Positions 1-11,422 of a DNA stretch of 64,000 nucleotides are shown one piece after another (within the stretch, counting starts at the first letter, position 1; each line of letters opens with the position of its first letter). This stretch comes from Chloroflexota bacterium. Lineage in GTDB: Bacteria > Chloroflexota > UBA6077 > SHYK01. The translations under genes and the position numbers were made by a program. The notes under the pieces are model-generated. The model did not search any database and had not been told where the DNA came from. It worked only from the letters and a program-made list of their open reading frames with translations. Where the stretch lies: positions 124,001 to 188,000 of the forward strand of contig SHYK01000004.1 in assembly GCA_009692845.1 (NCBI GenBank), given 5' to 3'.

Positions 1-1
1 T

Positions 2-1195
<1,194 letters not shown>

Positions 1196-1222
1196 CCGGG
1201 CCGCACCTGGAGGCAGACCACA

Positions 1223-2272
1223 ATCTCGACCCCCAGGATCATCTTAGACGCGGTGGGCGGCGACCATGCTCCATCGGTAGTTGTCGCGGGAGCACTGCTG
1301 GCTCTTCACGAATTTGACCTGGAAGTCATCCTGGTCGGTCCGGACGAGCTGGTCCAGGCTGAGTTGACCAAACAATTGGGGCATCAAGCGCTTCCCAGCG
1401 GACTCCGGACCGTGCATGCGTCCCAGGTCATCGGGATGGACGAGCACCCCCTCTCGGCGATTCGCTCCAAACGAAACTCCTCGATTGTGGTCGGGCTCGG
1501 TCTAGTAGCTCGGGGCGAGGCCGAAGCGTTCGTCACCGCCGGAAGCACCGGGGCCGCCATGGCCACCGCGGTGCTGGAGCTTCGGCGCATCGCCGGCATC
1601 AATCGACCCGCCCTGGCAACACCCTTTCCCACCCGGAGCGGGCCATGCTTGCTTCTGGATGTGGGCGCCAGCGCGGAAGCTCGCCCCCAGAACCTGCTCC
1701 AATTCGCCGTAATGGGATCGATCTACGCCGAGCGAGTATTTGGTCTTCCGTCGCCCCGGGTTGGATTACTCAACATCGGCGAAGAGGAGTCCAAGGGCAA
1801 TCCGCTCTACCAGGAAGCAAACCAGCTACTGCGTCAAGCTCCGATCCGATTTATCGGGAATGTCGAGGGGAAGGACATCCCATCGGGCGTGGCTGACGTC
1901 GTCGTGATGGACGGATTCGTTGGAAACGTCCTCATCAAGCTCGCCGAGGGAATGGCCACCAACCTGCTGGATATCGTTCGGACTGAGATTCGATCGAATC
2001 TGCTCACTACACTTTTGGGCGCCGGTCTCTTGCCGGTCTTTCGTCGACTTCGGCGCCGTTTGGACTACGCCGAGTACGGCGGCGCCCCCTTGCTCGGAGT
2101 CAACGGCATCTGCATCGTGGCCCACGGACGCTCCAATGCGTTGGCCATCCGGAGCGCGGTTAGAGTAGCCGCCGATGCAGTCAAACACTCGATGCTGGAT
2201 CGCATTCGGGACGGCCTCTCCGAAACCGCCGCCAACGTAGCGACGGCCCAGAGCACGGAGCCGCCGTCCTAA
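1223..2272 (+). CDS. plsX: phosphate acyltransferase PlsX; start codon unresolved (ORF track begins at GTG 1253, likely true start upstream)
   Basis: ILDAVGGDHAPSVVVAGA, EASGSTGAAMA-like VTAGSTGAAMATAV, GFVGNVLIKLAEG; GGAGG at 1209-1213. Confidence 0.9.
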   Translation: MSTPRIILDAVGGDHAPSVVVAGALLALHEFDLEVILVGPDELVQAELTKQLGHQALPSGLRTVHASQVIGMDEHPLSAIRSKRNSSIVVGLGLVARGEAEAFVTAGSTGAAMATAVLELRRIAGINRPALATPFPTRSGPCLLLDVGASAEARPQNLLQFAVMGSIYAERVFGLPSPRVGLLNIGEEESKGNPLYQEANQLLRQAPIRFIGNVEGKDIPSGVADVVVMDGFVGNVLIKLAEGMATNLLDIVRTEIRSNLLTTLLGAGLLPVFRRLRRRLDYAEYGGAPLLGVNGICIVAHGRSNALAIRSAVRVAADAVKHSMLDRIRDGLSETAANVATAQSTEPPS

Positions 2273-2443
2273 GCGACCGCTCTTCGACCTGCCAGCATCG
2301 CATTTGTCAAGCGGGCTCGGTTCCGAGTGAACGCAGCTGCGGCTCACCTTTTCGGGCAGGCTAAAGACCGCCCTGTTTACGGTGGGAAACCTTACGCGGC
2401 GCAGGTAACCTGTTGGATAGTTGGGGTGAACGGGAGGACGGAG

Positions 2444-3043
2444 ATGACAGCAACGCTGGGGCATTCAGAGCCGGCGACGACGATTGCCAATGACCGAGCG
2501 GCTGAGTTGCCGCCCACGCCACTTTTCGGCGGCCTGAGCCAGGAGGATTGGCCTGAGCTGCTAAAGAACGCAGTTCGCATCGAACTCGATCTCGGCGGCA
2601 TCGTGTTTCTCCAGGGCGAAGAGTCTGATGCCTTTTATGTAGTCGTTGCGGGGTCAGTGGAGGTGCGGGAGAAGGAGGAGGGTCGAGACCAGCAGATCCT
2701 GGCCCACCTGGGGGCAGGTGCGGTCCTCGGAGAAAGCAGCTTGTTCCTCGGCGGCCTGCACTCGGCGTCTGTTTACGCGAGCGAGCCCACGACGCTCCTG
2801 CGGTTTCCCCGCGAAGCGTTCACGAATCTGCTCTGGCAGCGGGAGCCAGGCGCCATCCGGGTTGCCTACAACATGGGCTTCGCGCTGGCGGTTCGTCTGC
2901 GAGCGGCGGACGCCCAGATCGCTGACCTGTCCCGCGGCCGTGCCCAAACAGGTGCAGGACAAATTCTGGGCGTAGACCACCATGGCAAGGTGGGGTTCGT
3001 CCCCGAGGGAGCTCGCCCGTTTGCGGCTCCCACCCACAACTGA
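2444..3043 (+). CDS. cyclic nucleotide-binding (CNMP) domain protein without obvious HTH
   Basis: LFGGLSQEDWPELL...GGIVFLQGEESDAFYVVVAGSVEV...LGAGAVLGESSLF typical cNMP beta-roll; ATG at 2444 preceded by GGGAGGACGGAG. Confidence 0.8.
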   Translation: MTATLGHSEPATTIANDRAAELPPTPLFGGLSQEDWPELLKNAVRIELDLGGIVFLQGEESDAFYVVVAGSVEVREKEEGRDQQILAHLGAGAVLGESSLFLGGLHSASVYASEPTTLLRFPREAFTNLLWQREPGAIRVAYNMGFALAVRLRAADAQIADLSRGRAQTGAGQILGVDHHGKVGFVPEGARPFAAPTHN

Positions 3044-3132
3044 AAGGACGGTGGCGCGAACCTTGTCCTCGGAACGAACGAGGACACTCTCTTAACGTGA
3101 AATCGGTTCGCGTTCTCGGCAGATCGAGTCCG

Positions 3133-3495
3133 CTAACTCATCGGGTTGGACTTCAATAGTCCCATCGTGTTGCCGGCCGGATCGGAGAACATACCGATGG
3201 TGACGCCGTCCATGACGGTGGTTATCGGCATGAGCATCGTGCCGCCCGCCTTCGTCACCTTGTCCATATAGGCCTGCGGATCGTCGACCTCGATGTAGAT
3301 CGTCACCCGGGCGTTGCCATCCATCGCGTCTCCGATGCCCCCGCCAATGCCTTTGCCCTCATGATCGATCGTGCTGTAATTGCCCATCTCAGGAGCTGGC
3401 TGGCTGAGCTTCCAGCTGAAGATATCGGCATAGAACTTCTGCAGCGTGGCGGAATCCTTACCCACGATCTCGAACCAGGTAACCGGGTTAGCCAT
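3133..3495 (-). CDS. VOC family (glyoxalase/bleomycin-resistance-like) protein
   Basis: MANPVTWFEIVGKDSATLQKFYADIFSWKL...FSDPAGNTMGLLK. Confidence 0.85.
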   Translation of the reverse strand: MANPVTWFEIVGKDSATLQKFYADIFSWKLSQPAPEMGNYSTIDHEGKGIGGGIGDAMDGNARVTIYIEVDDPQAYMDKVTKAGGTMLMPITTVMDGVTIGMFSDPAGNTMGLLKSNPMS

Positions 3496-3528
3496 TTGGT
3501 TACGCCTTCACTTATTTCTTGGGGTTCA

Positions 3529-4791
3529 CTAAGCCAGTAATTTCGCGAAGCGTTTCTCGCTGCGGTAGGGACCGACCACCGACAGATGGGCTCGATCGTC
3601 TCGGATTACATCCTGAGCGACCCGTAGAACCTCTTCAGAGCTGACTGCGTCGATCTGGCGCACGACATCATCGATGGACTCAATGCTGCCTTGGAGGAGC
3701 TCCTGGCTCCCGATGAAGGAGGCCATGGCTCGAGAGTCCTCCATGCGCAGCAAGAAACGGCCCTTCAAATAGCGCTTTACCTTCTCCATCTCGGACTGGG
3801 GCACCGGTTTCGAACGGATGTCATCGAGCACCCCCCGAATCGCCCGGATAGTCTCATCAGTCTTACTCGGATCGACGGCCGCACCGACCGCGAAGGCGCC
3901 AGTATCGAGATAGCGGACCACGCTCGAATGCACGCCGTAGGCGAGGCCGCGATTCTCGCGGATCTCCACGAATAGACGGCAACTCATCCCATCCCCGAGG
4001 ATGGTGTTCATGATGTCTAGCGCATACCGATCGGGATGAAATGCAGAATACGACGGATAGGCGAGTCCGATCTGGGCTTGCTCGGTTCGTTTGCTCCTCA
4101 GCCCCACCCGAGGGGTGACGTGTCCATCAGTCGCTGGCTCCCAGGTCTTGAATGGCGCCGCTGCCCATCCGCCAACCCGGGCCTCCACTTCAGCGACGAC
4201 CTGGTCGTGGGGAAGATCGCCGGCCACTGAGATCACCACATTCTCCGGCACATACTGGGAAGCCATGTAGCCGAGCAGCGACTCGCGGGACAGCCCTTCC
4301 ACCGATTCCTCGCTGCCGGCAATGTCGCGTCCCAATGCCTGGTCCGGCCACAAGAGCTCGTCCAGGAGCAAGGCCGCGATCTCGCCCGGGCTATCCTCCA
4401 CCATGGCCAGCTCTTCGATGACCACTTTCCGCTCGCGTTCCAGCTCTACCGAGTCCAATTTGGAGTGGAGGAGCTGATCGAGGAGGCAGTCCAGGGCGTC
4501 AGTGAAATGATCGATCGGCACTTTCGCCCAGTACACCGTGAGCTCCTTGTCCGTCGCGGCGTTCATTACGCCGCCCACGCCCTCGATCGCCTCCGCGACG
4601 TCCCGCGGGGCCTTGCGGCGCTCGGTTCCTTTGAAGAGCATGTGCTCGACGAAATGGGAAACGCCGGCCAGGCTCGGCTCTTCGTAGCGCGAGCCCGCCC
4701 CCACGAACAGGGCCACGCTCACCGCGCGGGTGTGCGGCGTTCGGCTGCTCAGAACGCGAAGGCCTCCACCCAGGACCGATTTTTCGTACAT
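3529..4791 (-). CDS. M16 family zinc peptidase (insulinase-like)
   Basis: HFVEHMLFKGT (HxxEH) motif; start placed at MYEKSVLGGGLRV because the upstream extension to 5046 is not family-like. Confidence 0.9.
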   Translation of the reverse strand: MYEKSVLGGGLRVLSSRTPHTRAVSVALFVGAGSRYEEPSLAGVSHFVEHMLFKGTERRKAPRDVAEAIEGVGGVMNAATDKELTVYWAKVPIDHFTDALDCLLDQLLHSKLDSVELERERKVVIEELAMVEDSPGEIAALLLDELLWPDQALGRDIAGSEESVEGLSRESLLGYMASQYVPENVVISVAGDLPHDQVVAEVEARVGGWAAAPFKTWEPATDGHVTPRVGLRSKRTEQAQIGLAYPSYSAFHPDRYALDIMNTILGDGMSCRLFVEIRENRGLAYGVHSSVVRYLDTGAFAVGAAVDPSKTDETIRAIRGVLDDIRSKPVPQSEMEKVKRYLKGRFLLRMEDSRAMASFIGSQELLQGSIESIDDVVRQIDAVSSEEVLRVAQDVIRDDRAHLSVVGPYRSEKRFAKLLA

Positions 4792-5423
4792 GCAAAGCCT
4801 TTCATATACCTTGGTTTCCCAAATTATAGGGGTGGGAAAGGGGGCGATTTCGTGGAGCTTAGGGCAGCGTGGCTGCCTGGATACTGGGGATAGCCCTAGT
4901 CTTTCTGAAGTGGCTTGCAAAAAGGCCAACACCCTGACATCGCGTGTGGGCTGACTAACATCGTAACTGGAGCGACGATTTGCCCGTTCTTTTCGTAAGA
5001 GGGCTTGCAATTGCCGCCGGAGCGCTAATTGGTCTGTGGGTTCCATTCCCAGATGGTGCTGAGGCTTGCCTCAGCGGCGCATCCATACCCCCCCGCAGCC
5101 GGATGACAAAGAAAGTCCCGACTTAGTGCAGCGCCCCAGTCGCTATTACCTGCACGTCTTCGTCATGCCGCTAGCGCAGACGGAGCAGCTGGTAGTCGAC
5201 CGGTTCGGGATCCGGAAGACGTCGGTGGAGCTGTTTTGCCCGAGACCTTTGGAACCCTGCCCCAGCAACTCGCGCGCCTCGACCTACCTCCTCCACGAGA
5301 ACGCCGCTCACTGGTGCCGTCCTGGCCGTGACGCCGTCTGTGGCGTCAACGACGTCTCCTGGCAAGCACTGTCCTCCGGGCCACACCGCCGACCGCTACA
5401 GCATCGCCTTCTTCCATCTCGCG

Positions 5424-6818
5424 CTAGAACTGGCCATCTCCATGGACCAGCGCTCGCAGGCGCTCGAGGCGATCTCGTAGCGCGGCCTCGGCGCCCTGGT
5501 CAGACGGCTCAAAGAACTGTTCCGTGTTGACTCCTTCGGGGAGGTGACGCTGCTCGGCGACGTGCCCTTCGAAGGAGTGCGCGTAGCGGTAACCCTTGCC
5601 GTAGCCCATGCCGCGCATCAGTCCAGTCACCGCGTTTCTCAGGTGGAGCGGAACGGGAAGGTCGCCGGTCGTCTGGACCTCGTCCGCGGCTCGATGGTAG
5701 GCGGTCCCAACCGAATTGCTCTTGGGCGCACAAGCCAAATAGAGGGTTGCCTCACTCAGCGGGTAGAACCCTTCCGGCATCCCAATAAAGTGCGCCGCCT
5801 GTTGGGCTGCCACCGCCACCGAAAGCGCCATCGGATCGGCCAGGCCGACGTCCTCAGAGGCCAGGATCACCAGGCGCCGCGCCACGAAGAGCGGATCTTC
5901 ACCTGCCTCCAGCATTCGGGCCAACCAGTACACGGCGGCATCCGGGTCGGACCCCCGAATCGACTTGATGAAGGCCGAAATCACATCGTAATGCTGGTCG
6001 CCGGCCCGGTCGTAGAGCAGCGCTCGTCTCTGGACCGCCTCCTCGACCTGTTCCTGGGAAATTTGACGTTGGCCGGTGGCGGAGGGTTCCGCGAGCGCGA
6101 CCGCCAGCTCTAGAGCATTGAGGGCAACCCGGGCATCGCCACCGGATAGGGCGATCAGTGAGGCGCGCGCGTCGTCATCGAGGACCACCCCGACGGTTCC
6201 TAGCCCTCGTTCCTGGTCGCTCAGTGCGCGATCCACCAGCCTGCCTACCTCGTCGTCGGTCAGCGCCTCCATCCGATACACCCGACTCCGGGACAGGAGT
6301 GCGCTGTTGACTTCGAAGGATGGGTTCTCGGTAGTCGCGCCGATCAGCAAAATCAGCCCGCTCTCGACAAATGGCAAGGCGGCGTCCTGCTGCGCCTTGT
6401 TGAAGCGATGGATCTCGTCGATGAACAGGATCGTTCGCTCGCCCGCACTCTGCCGGCGGCGAGCTTCCTCGGCCGCCTTGCGCAGATCGGCCACGCCCGC
6501 CGAGACCCCGGTTACCGCGATGAAATGCGCTTTGGTATGGGCCGCGATGACCTGAGCCAGGCTGGTCTTCCCGCTGCCGGGCGGCCCCCACAGGATCATG
6601 GAGGTGACCTGGTCCGACTCGATCGCCCGCCGCAATACCTTGCCGGGCCCGAGCAAGTGCTCCTGGCCCACGAAGTCTTTGAGTGAACGAGGCCGCATCC
6701 GAGTGGCCAGTGGGGCATCAATGACCGCTTCGTCGACCGAGGAGAAGCGGGCCGCCGGCTCGTTCACAAGCGGCTGCTGGATCACCCGACTCCCCAGGGG
6801 ACGGCGGGTGCCCGCCAT
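5424..6818 (-). CDS. rarA: replication-associated recombination protein A (AAA+ ATPase, MgsA/RarA)
   Basis: RPRSLKDFVGQEHLLGPGKVLRRAIE, Walker A GPPGSGKTS, FIDEIHRFNKAQQDA; ATGA overlap with polA. Confidence 0.93.
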   Translation of the reverse strand: MAGTRRPLGSRVIQQPLVNEPAARFSSVDEAVIDAPLATRMRPRSLKDFVGQEHLLGPGKVLRRAIESDQVTSMILWGPPGSGKTSLAQVIAAHTKAHFIAVTGVSAGVADLRKAAEEARRRQSAGERTILFIDEIHRFNKAQQDAALPFVESGLILLIGATTENPSFEVNSALLSRSRVYRMEALTDDEVGRLVDRALSDQERGLGTVGVVLDDDARASLIALSGGDARVALNALELAVALAEPSATGQRQISQEQVEEAVQRRALLYDRAGDQHYDVISAFIKSIRGSDPDAAVYWLARMLEAGEDPLFVARRLVILASEDVGLADPMALSVAVAAQQAAHFIGMPEGFYPLSEATLYLACAPKSNSVGTAYHRAADEVQTTGDLPVPLHLRNAVTGLMRGMGYGKGYRYAHSFEGHVAEQRHLPEGVNTEQFFEPSDQGAEAALRDRLERLRALVHGDGQF

Positions 6819-9562
6819 CAGTACATCGCGCCCCAGTTTTCGGCGACCTTCAGATCGACGATGAGGGGAACGGCCAACTCGGTGGCGCCTTCCATGATCT
6901 CTTTCACGGACGCCTTCAACTCATCGAGCTCGTCGTCGGGGACTTCGAATAGGAGCTCGTCGTGCACCTGGAGGAGCATGCGGGAGCGGAGATGGTGGTC
7001 CCGTAGGTAGTCGTAAACCCGGGTCATGGCAATTTTCATGATGTCGGCGGCGGTGCCCTGCACCGGTGCGTTGATGGCCATCCGTTCCCCGGCCGAACGA
7101 ACCGCGTAGATCGGAGACTTCAGCTCAGGAATGGTTCGGCGGCGGCCCAGCACGGTGGTCACCGTGCCAGTTTCGCGCGCCTCCTGTATGAGCCATTTCT
7201 GGAACCCCTGGACGCCCGGAAAGCGCTCGAAGTACCGCTTGATAAAGGCCGCCGCGTCTTGCTGGGAGAGCCCGGTTTGCTCGGCAAATCCGAATGGACT
7301 CACTCCATAAATGATGGCGAAATTCGCCGTCTTGGCGAGCGAGCGCATCTCGCGGGTGACCTGGTCGAGCGGGACCCCATGGAGCTCGGCCGCGGTCGCG
7401 GCATGGATATCCTCGCCAGCCTGGAATGCCTCGACCAGCTTCGGATCGCCGGTCATGTGGGCTTCGACGCGGAGCTCGATCTGGCTGTAGTCGGCGGACA
7501 GGAGCTTCCAGCCAGGCTCGCCCGCGATGAAAGCGCGGCGTACCCGGAGGCCCAGCTCGCTGCGGATCGGGATGTTTTGCAAGTTGGGGTCCGAGGAGGA
7601 GAGCCGCCCAGTCGCCGCGACGGTCTGGTGAAAGGTGGTGTGGATGCGGCCGGTTTTGGGATTGACCTGGAGGGGCAGCGCATCGATGTAGGTGGACTTG
7701 AGCTTGATCAGCTCGCGATGCTCGAGGATCAAGTCGATGCACGGATGCGCGCCTTTAAGGCCCCCCAGCACGTCGGCGGCAGTGGATTGGCGGCCAGTTG
7801 AGGTCTTCTTGGCGCCAGGCAGATGCAGCTCATCGAACAGGATCGACGCGAGCTGCTGGGGCGAGCCGATGTTGAACTCGTGACCGACCGCTTCATAGAT
7901 GCCCGTTTCCAGGGCGCTGATGCGTTCGTACAGCTCCCGACTCAGGGCTTTGAGGCACGTGACATCGACCGCGATCCCGGTGCGCTCCATCGATGCCAGC
8001 ACAGGCACCAGCGGAAGATCGACCTCCCGGTACAGCTCTTCCAGGCCCTGCTCAGCCAGCTCCCGCTCGAGCACCGGCCATAGGGTCGTGAGCGCCGCCG
8101 CTTCGGCGCCAAAATGCTCGGCGGCCTCGGAGATCGGCACTTTCGGCAGGGTCAACGCCGACCGTCCCGCACCAAGGAGGGTCTTGAGGGGAGGAAGCTC
8201 GCGGGTCAGTCGGCTGTAGGTCAGATCCCGGAGCGATGGGCTGCGTTGGCCCGATTCCAGCAAATAGCCAGCGATGCCGGCGTCCAGGTCCAGGCCGTTC
8301 AGCTCGATCTCATACTCGCCGAGGGCAACCATGAGCCGCTTGGTATCGATGCTCACCTTGGGTCGATCGCCGTTTTCGAGCAAGCCGCGGATGATCTCGA
8401 GCGCCGATTCCCGCGGGAGCGGCGCTAACCCGGCTTCCGGCGCGCCAGCCAGGGGAACGTACACGCTGCCGCTGGATCGGGTGCTCAGAGCGAAGCCGAC
8501 GACGTCAGCTCGCGCGCCCTCCGGGGGGTCCAGCGGCACCACCAGGGCAATCGGCTCCTGACTCGCCGAAAACTCGGCGACGATCTCGGTTAGCTGTTCA
8601 AGCGAGCGAACGATTCGGACCGTCGACGGCGCCAGCTCCGTGGCTTCCAGCGGGGCCTCGAACAGCCCCAGCTGGGGAGTGGCCCGCCGGGCGGCCCGTT
8701 CGGGCGATGGCAGCCGATCGATGAGGCTTCGGAAACCGAGCTCGTGGAACAAGGCCACTGCGCGCTCGCGATCCGGTGGACGCGCGGCTGCCGCATCCAG
8801 GTCGAGCGCCAACGGCACGTCGCACACAATGCGGGCAAGCTCCCGAGCCATACGTAGCTGGTCTACAAAGGGACGCAGCTGCGCTTGCTGGCGGGCCGGC
8901 ACCTTATCGAGCTGGTCGAGGATCTCGGCTACGCCGCCGAAATCAGCAATGAGCTTGGCGGCGGTCTTATCGCCGATGCCCGGCACGCCCGGGATGTTGT
9001 CTGAGACATCGCCCCGAAGCGCCTTGAAGTCGACCAGCTGGGCCGGCTCGAAGCCGTAGCGCTCTCGAACCGCCGCTTCATCGTAGAGGACAGCGTCGGT
9101 CAGCCCGCGGCGGGGAGCCAGCACGCGTACGTGAGGGGCCACCAGCTGGAGCGCATCGCTGTCGCCGGTGATGATCACGACGTCCAGCCCCCTCGCGACC
9201 GCCTGGGCAGCAAAGGTGCCTAGCAGATCGTCGGCTTCAACCCCGTCCAGGTGATAGGACGGGATACCGAAGACCTCCAAGACTTCCTGGACTCGCCCGA
9301 ATTGATGACCCAGTCCTTCCGGGGTTGCCGCTCGGGTCGCCTTGTAGCTCGCATACTGCTGATGTCGGAAGGTGGGGCGCGGCGTGTCGAAGGCCGCCGC
9401 CAGGTGGGTGGGTTTCAGGTCGTCGATGCCCTTCATCAGCATCATGGTGAAGCCGTACACAGCGTTGACCAGCTCGCCAGTGGGACTCGTGAGATCAGGC
9501 AATGCGTGGAAAGCCCGGTGCACTAGCGCATTGCCGTCGATAATGGCCAGGGTATCAGCCAT
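6818..9562 (-). CDS. polA: DNA polymerase I (5' nuclease + degenerate 3'-5' exonuclease + polymerase)
   Basis: 5' nuclease ALVHRAFHALPDL, GVPGIGDKTAAKL; polymerase DYSQIELRVEAH, RSLAKTANFAIIYG, LLQVHDELLFEV. Confidence 0.97.
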   Translation of the reverse strand: MADTLAIIDGNALVHRAFHALPDLTSPTGELVNAVYGFTMMLMKGIDDLKPTHLAAAFDTPRPTFRHQQYASYKATRAATPEGLGHQFGRVQEVLEVFGIPSYHLDGVEADDLLGTFAAQAVARGLDVVIITGDSDALQLVAPHVRVLAPRRGLTDAVLYDEAAVRERYGFEPAQLVDFKALRGDVSDNIPGVPGIGDKTAAKLIADFGGVAEILDQLDKVPARQQAQLRPFVDQLRMARELARIVCDVPLALDLDAAAARPPDRERAVALFHELGFRSLIDRLPSPERAARRATPQLGLFEAPLEATELAPSTVRIVRSLEQLTEIVAEFSASQEPIALVVPLDPPEGARADVVGFALSTRSSGSVYVPLAGAPEAGLAPLPRESALEIIRGLLENGDRPKVSIDTKRLMVALGEYEIELNGLDLDAGIAGYLLESGQRSPSLRDLTYSRLTRELPPLKTLLGAGRSALTLPKVPISEAAEHFGAEAAALTTLWPVLERELAEQGLEELYREVDLPLVPVLASMERTGIAVDVTCLKALSRELYERISALETGIYEAVGHEFNIGSPQQLASILFDELHLPGAKKTSTGRQSTAADVLGGLKGAHPCIDLILEHRELIKLKSTYIDALPLQVNPKTGRIHTTFHQTVAATGRLSSSDPNLQNIPIRSELGLRVRRAFIAGEPGWKLLSADYSQIELRVEAHMTGDPKLVEAFQAGEDIHAATAAELHGVPLDQVTREMRSLAKTANFAIIYGVSPFGFAEQTGLSQQDAAAFIKRYFERFPGVQGFQKWLIQEARETGTVTTVLGRRRTIPELKSPIYAVRSAGERMAINAPVQGTAADIMKIAMTRVYDYLRDHHLRSRMLLQVHDELLFEVPDDELDELKASVKEIMEGATELAVPLIVDLKVAENWGAMY

Positions 9563-10268
9563 CGGCTTCCATCTTCTTCGTGAGGAGTCGGCGGTTTTCC
9601 ATCATCATCAGCCGGAACACCGGCGACCGAAGCGTCTCGGTGGTCATGATCAAGGCATCTTCACCATCGTCGCTATAGTAGCGCTTGCGTAGGCCGCTGT
9701 TCCGGAACATGTATTTCCGGTAGAGGGCCTGGGCCACGTAGTTCGAGACGCGGACCTCCAGGGTCACCTCAACGGCGTCAAGCTGCATGGCGCGCTCCAC
9801 GAGCGCGAGCAGCAGCAGTTCCCCCACCCCTTCACCGCGATAAGGGGGGTCCACGGCGATCGTCGTGATGTGCCCAGAATCGACCATGAGCCAGAGGCCC
9901 GCGTAGCCGACGATTCGCTCCAGCTCCTCGGCCGTATCGATCTCGAATCGAGGTGGAACGCCCCGCAGCCGCTTGGTCAGCCGGGCCAGCATCCCGCTGT
10001 CTAGCGGCTCAGGCTCAACAGTTTGAAAACAGCCCTCGCGTCGCGGGGGGCCGGCCGCTTCCGTTCGCAAAGCCACCGCATAAAACCCCATGTCGTTACG
10101 CTCGATTTCTCGCTTGTAGGCCGATGCTGGCCATGCAGTGGTGAACGAAAGCTTTTCAATTGCCGACACCGCCGGGACATCCGTCACCTGCATCGGCCGC
10201 ACGAAGTATTTGACCCCCTGACGCTGAAGCGGCTTCTGGTCCGGTGAAGTCGACCGAGAATCAGTCAA
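9555..10268 (-). CDS. rimI: GNAT acetyltransferase, RimI-like
   Basis: IAVDPPYRGEGVGELLL, VTLEVRVSNYVAQALYRKYMF; sits next to tsaB/tsaE. Confidence 0.85.
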   Translation of the reverse strand: MTDSRSTSPDQKPLQRQGVKYFVRPMQVTDVPAVSAIEKLSFTTAWPASAYKREIERNDMGFYAVALRTEAAGPPRREGCFQTVEPEPLDSGMLARLTKRLRGVPPRFEIDTAEELERIVGYAGLWLMVDSGHITTIAVDPPYRGEGVGELLLLALVERAMQLDAVEVTLEVRVSNYVAQALYRKYMFRNSGLRKRYYSDDGEDALIMTTETLRSPVFRLMMMENRRLLTKKMEADG

Positions 10269-10921
10269 CTTGGAAGGTAGATGAGCTGGCCGGCGTCCTC
10301 CGCGACTGCGCCGCTGCTCAATTTGGTCTGGGCTAGCTCCGCCAGGAAACCGGCCCGACGGGGGCCAGCCGCAATCGGCGCCAGATGGGCTCGAACCAGA
10401 GTGTCCGAACCGACCGCCTCCTGCGCCGCCGGGTCCACGTCAGCAACCAACAGGGAGCATTCGCCGGCTGCCAGAGTGAGCAGCGCTGGCAAGTCTGTGC
10501 TGATGAGCTCGGACTGCTGCGCAAATCCGGTCGGCGCGGGGCCAAACAGCGCGCTCGCGTAGCGTCCCCGTCCCACTTCAATTGCCGCTCGAACGGACGT
10601 ATTTGTTGCTCCAGCGGCGAGGGCCAGGATGTCCAGGGTGGGCACGTGCGCGACCTCGATCCCGAGGGACAAACCGAGTCCGATCGCTACGCTGGCCCCC
10701 ACTCGCAGGCCCGAATACGAACCGGGACCGCTGGCCAGCGCGATCGCTTCCAGGTCGGTGCGCTCAACTCCAGCCAGCTTGAGAACCGAGTCGATAACCC
10801 CGAGCAGTGTCTTGGAATGATGGCGTCCGGCCCGCCAGCTCGTCTCGGCCAGAACTTGACCGTGGTAGACAGCGACACTGGCGACGCCGCTCGACGTATC
10901 CAGGGCGAGAATGGTGGTCAT
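10265..10921 (-). CDS. tsaB: tRNA threonylcarbamoyladenosine biosynthesis protein TsaB
   Basis: MTTILALDTSSGVASVAV, IALASGPGSYSGLRVGASVA. Confidence 0.92.
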   Translation of the reverse strand: MTTILALDTSSGVASVAVYHGQVLAETSWRAGRHHSKTLLGVIDSVLKLAGVERTDLEAIALASGPGSYSGLRVGASVAIGLGLSLGIEVAHVPTLDILALAAGATNTSVRAAIEVGRGRYASALFGPAPTGFAQQSELISTDLPALLTLAAGECSLLVADVDPAAQEAVGSDTLVRAHLAPIAAGPRRAGFLAELAQTKLSSGAVAEDAGQLIYLPS

Positions 10922-10939
10922 GGCAATGTGCTCACCGCC

Positions 10940-11422
10940 CTAACGTGGGGTCGCCGCCCGCAGTGCGAACACTTTGCACAATCGATCGGCTGTGGTATCG
11001 ATCGTGAACCGGCGGCGACCTTCATCGAGCACCATCAGCTCGATCCGGGTCGCGCCCTCGATCAGCTCACCCGGGAGCGCGTCGGGCCATTCGACGGCGC
11101 AGAGGCCATCGCTTCCAAAATATTCGGCCAGCGCCTCGAGGGTCGCCGAATCCATCTGCTCCACCCGATAGAGGTCGACGTGGTAAAGCGGAATCCGTCC
11201 CAGATGCTCGTTGGCAATCACAAATGAAGGACTGGTGACTGGGCCCTCGATGCCCAGCCCGCGAGCAATTCCCTGGACCAGCGTCGTCTTGCCAGCGCCA
11301 AAGGGCCCTTGGAGCAGCAGGACATCGCCAGGGATGGCCACCTTCCCTAGATCAAAGCCGAGCTGCTGGGTTTCCGACGCGCTGGCGGTTTCGATTTCCG
11401 CGCGCTCAGCATGGCTAACCAA
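10940..11422 (-). CDS. tsaE: tRNA threonylcarbamoyladenosine biosynthesis ATPase TsaE
   Basis: LLQGPFGAGKTTLVQGIARGLGI, VTSPSFVIANEH, YHVDLYRVE, AVEWPD. Confidence 0.93.
   Translation of the reverse strand: MVSHAERAEIETASASETQQLGFDLGKVAIPGDVLLLQGPFGAGKTTLVQGIARGLGIEGPVTSPSFVIANEHLGRIPLYHVDLYRVEQMDSATLEALAEYFGSDGLCAVEWPDALPGELIEGATRIELMVLDEGRRRFTIDTTADRLCKVFALRAATPR

Noticed and set aside
1826-2464. 212-aa minus-strand ORF over plsX
   Set aside because: Antisense shadow ORF of a confidently identified gene in GC-rich DNA; no family-like motifs.
4791-5046. N-terminal extension of the M16 peptidase ORF
   Set aside because: Not family-like; internal ATG at 4791 gives the standard N-terminus.
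5066-5530. 154-aa plus-strand ORF
   Set aside because: No recognisable motif, runs antisense into rarA.
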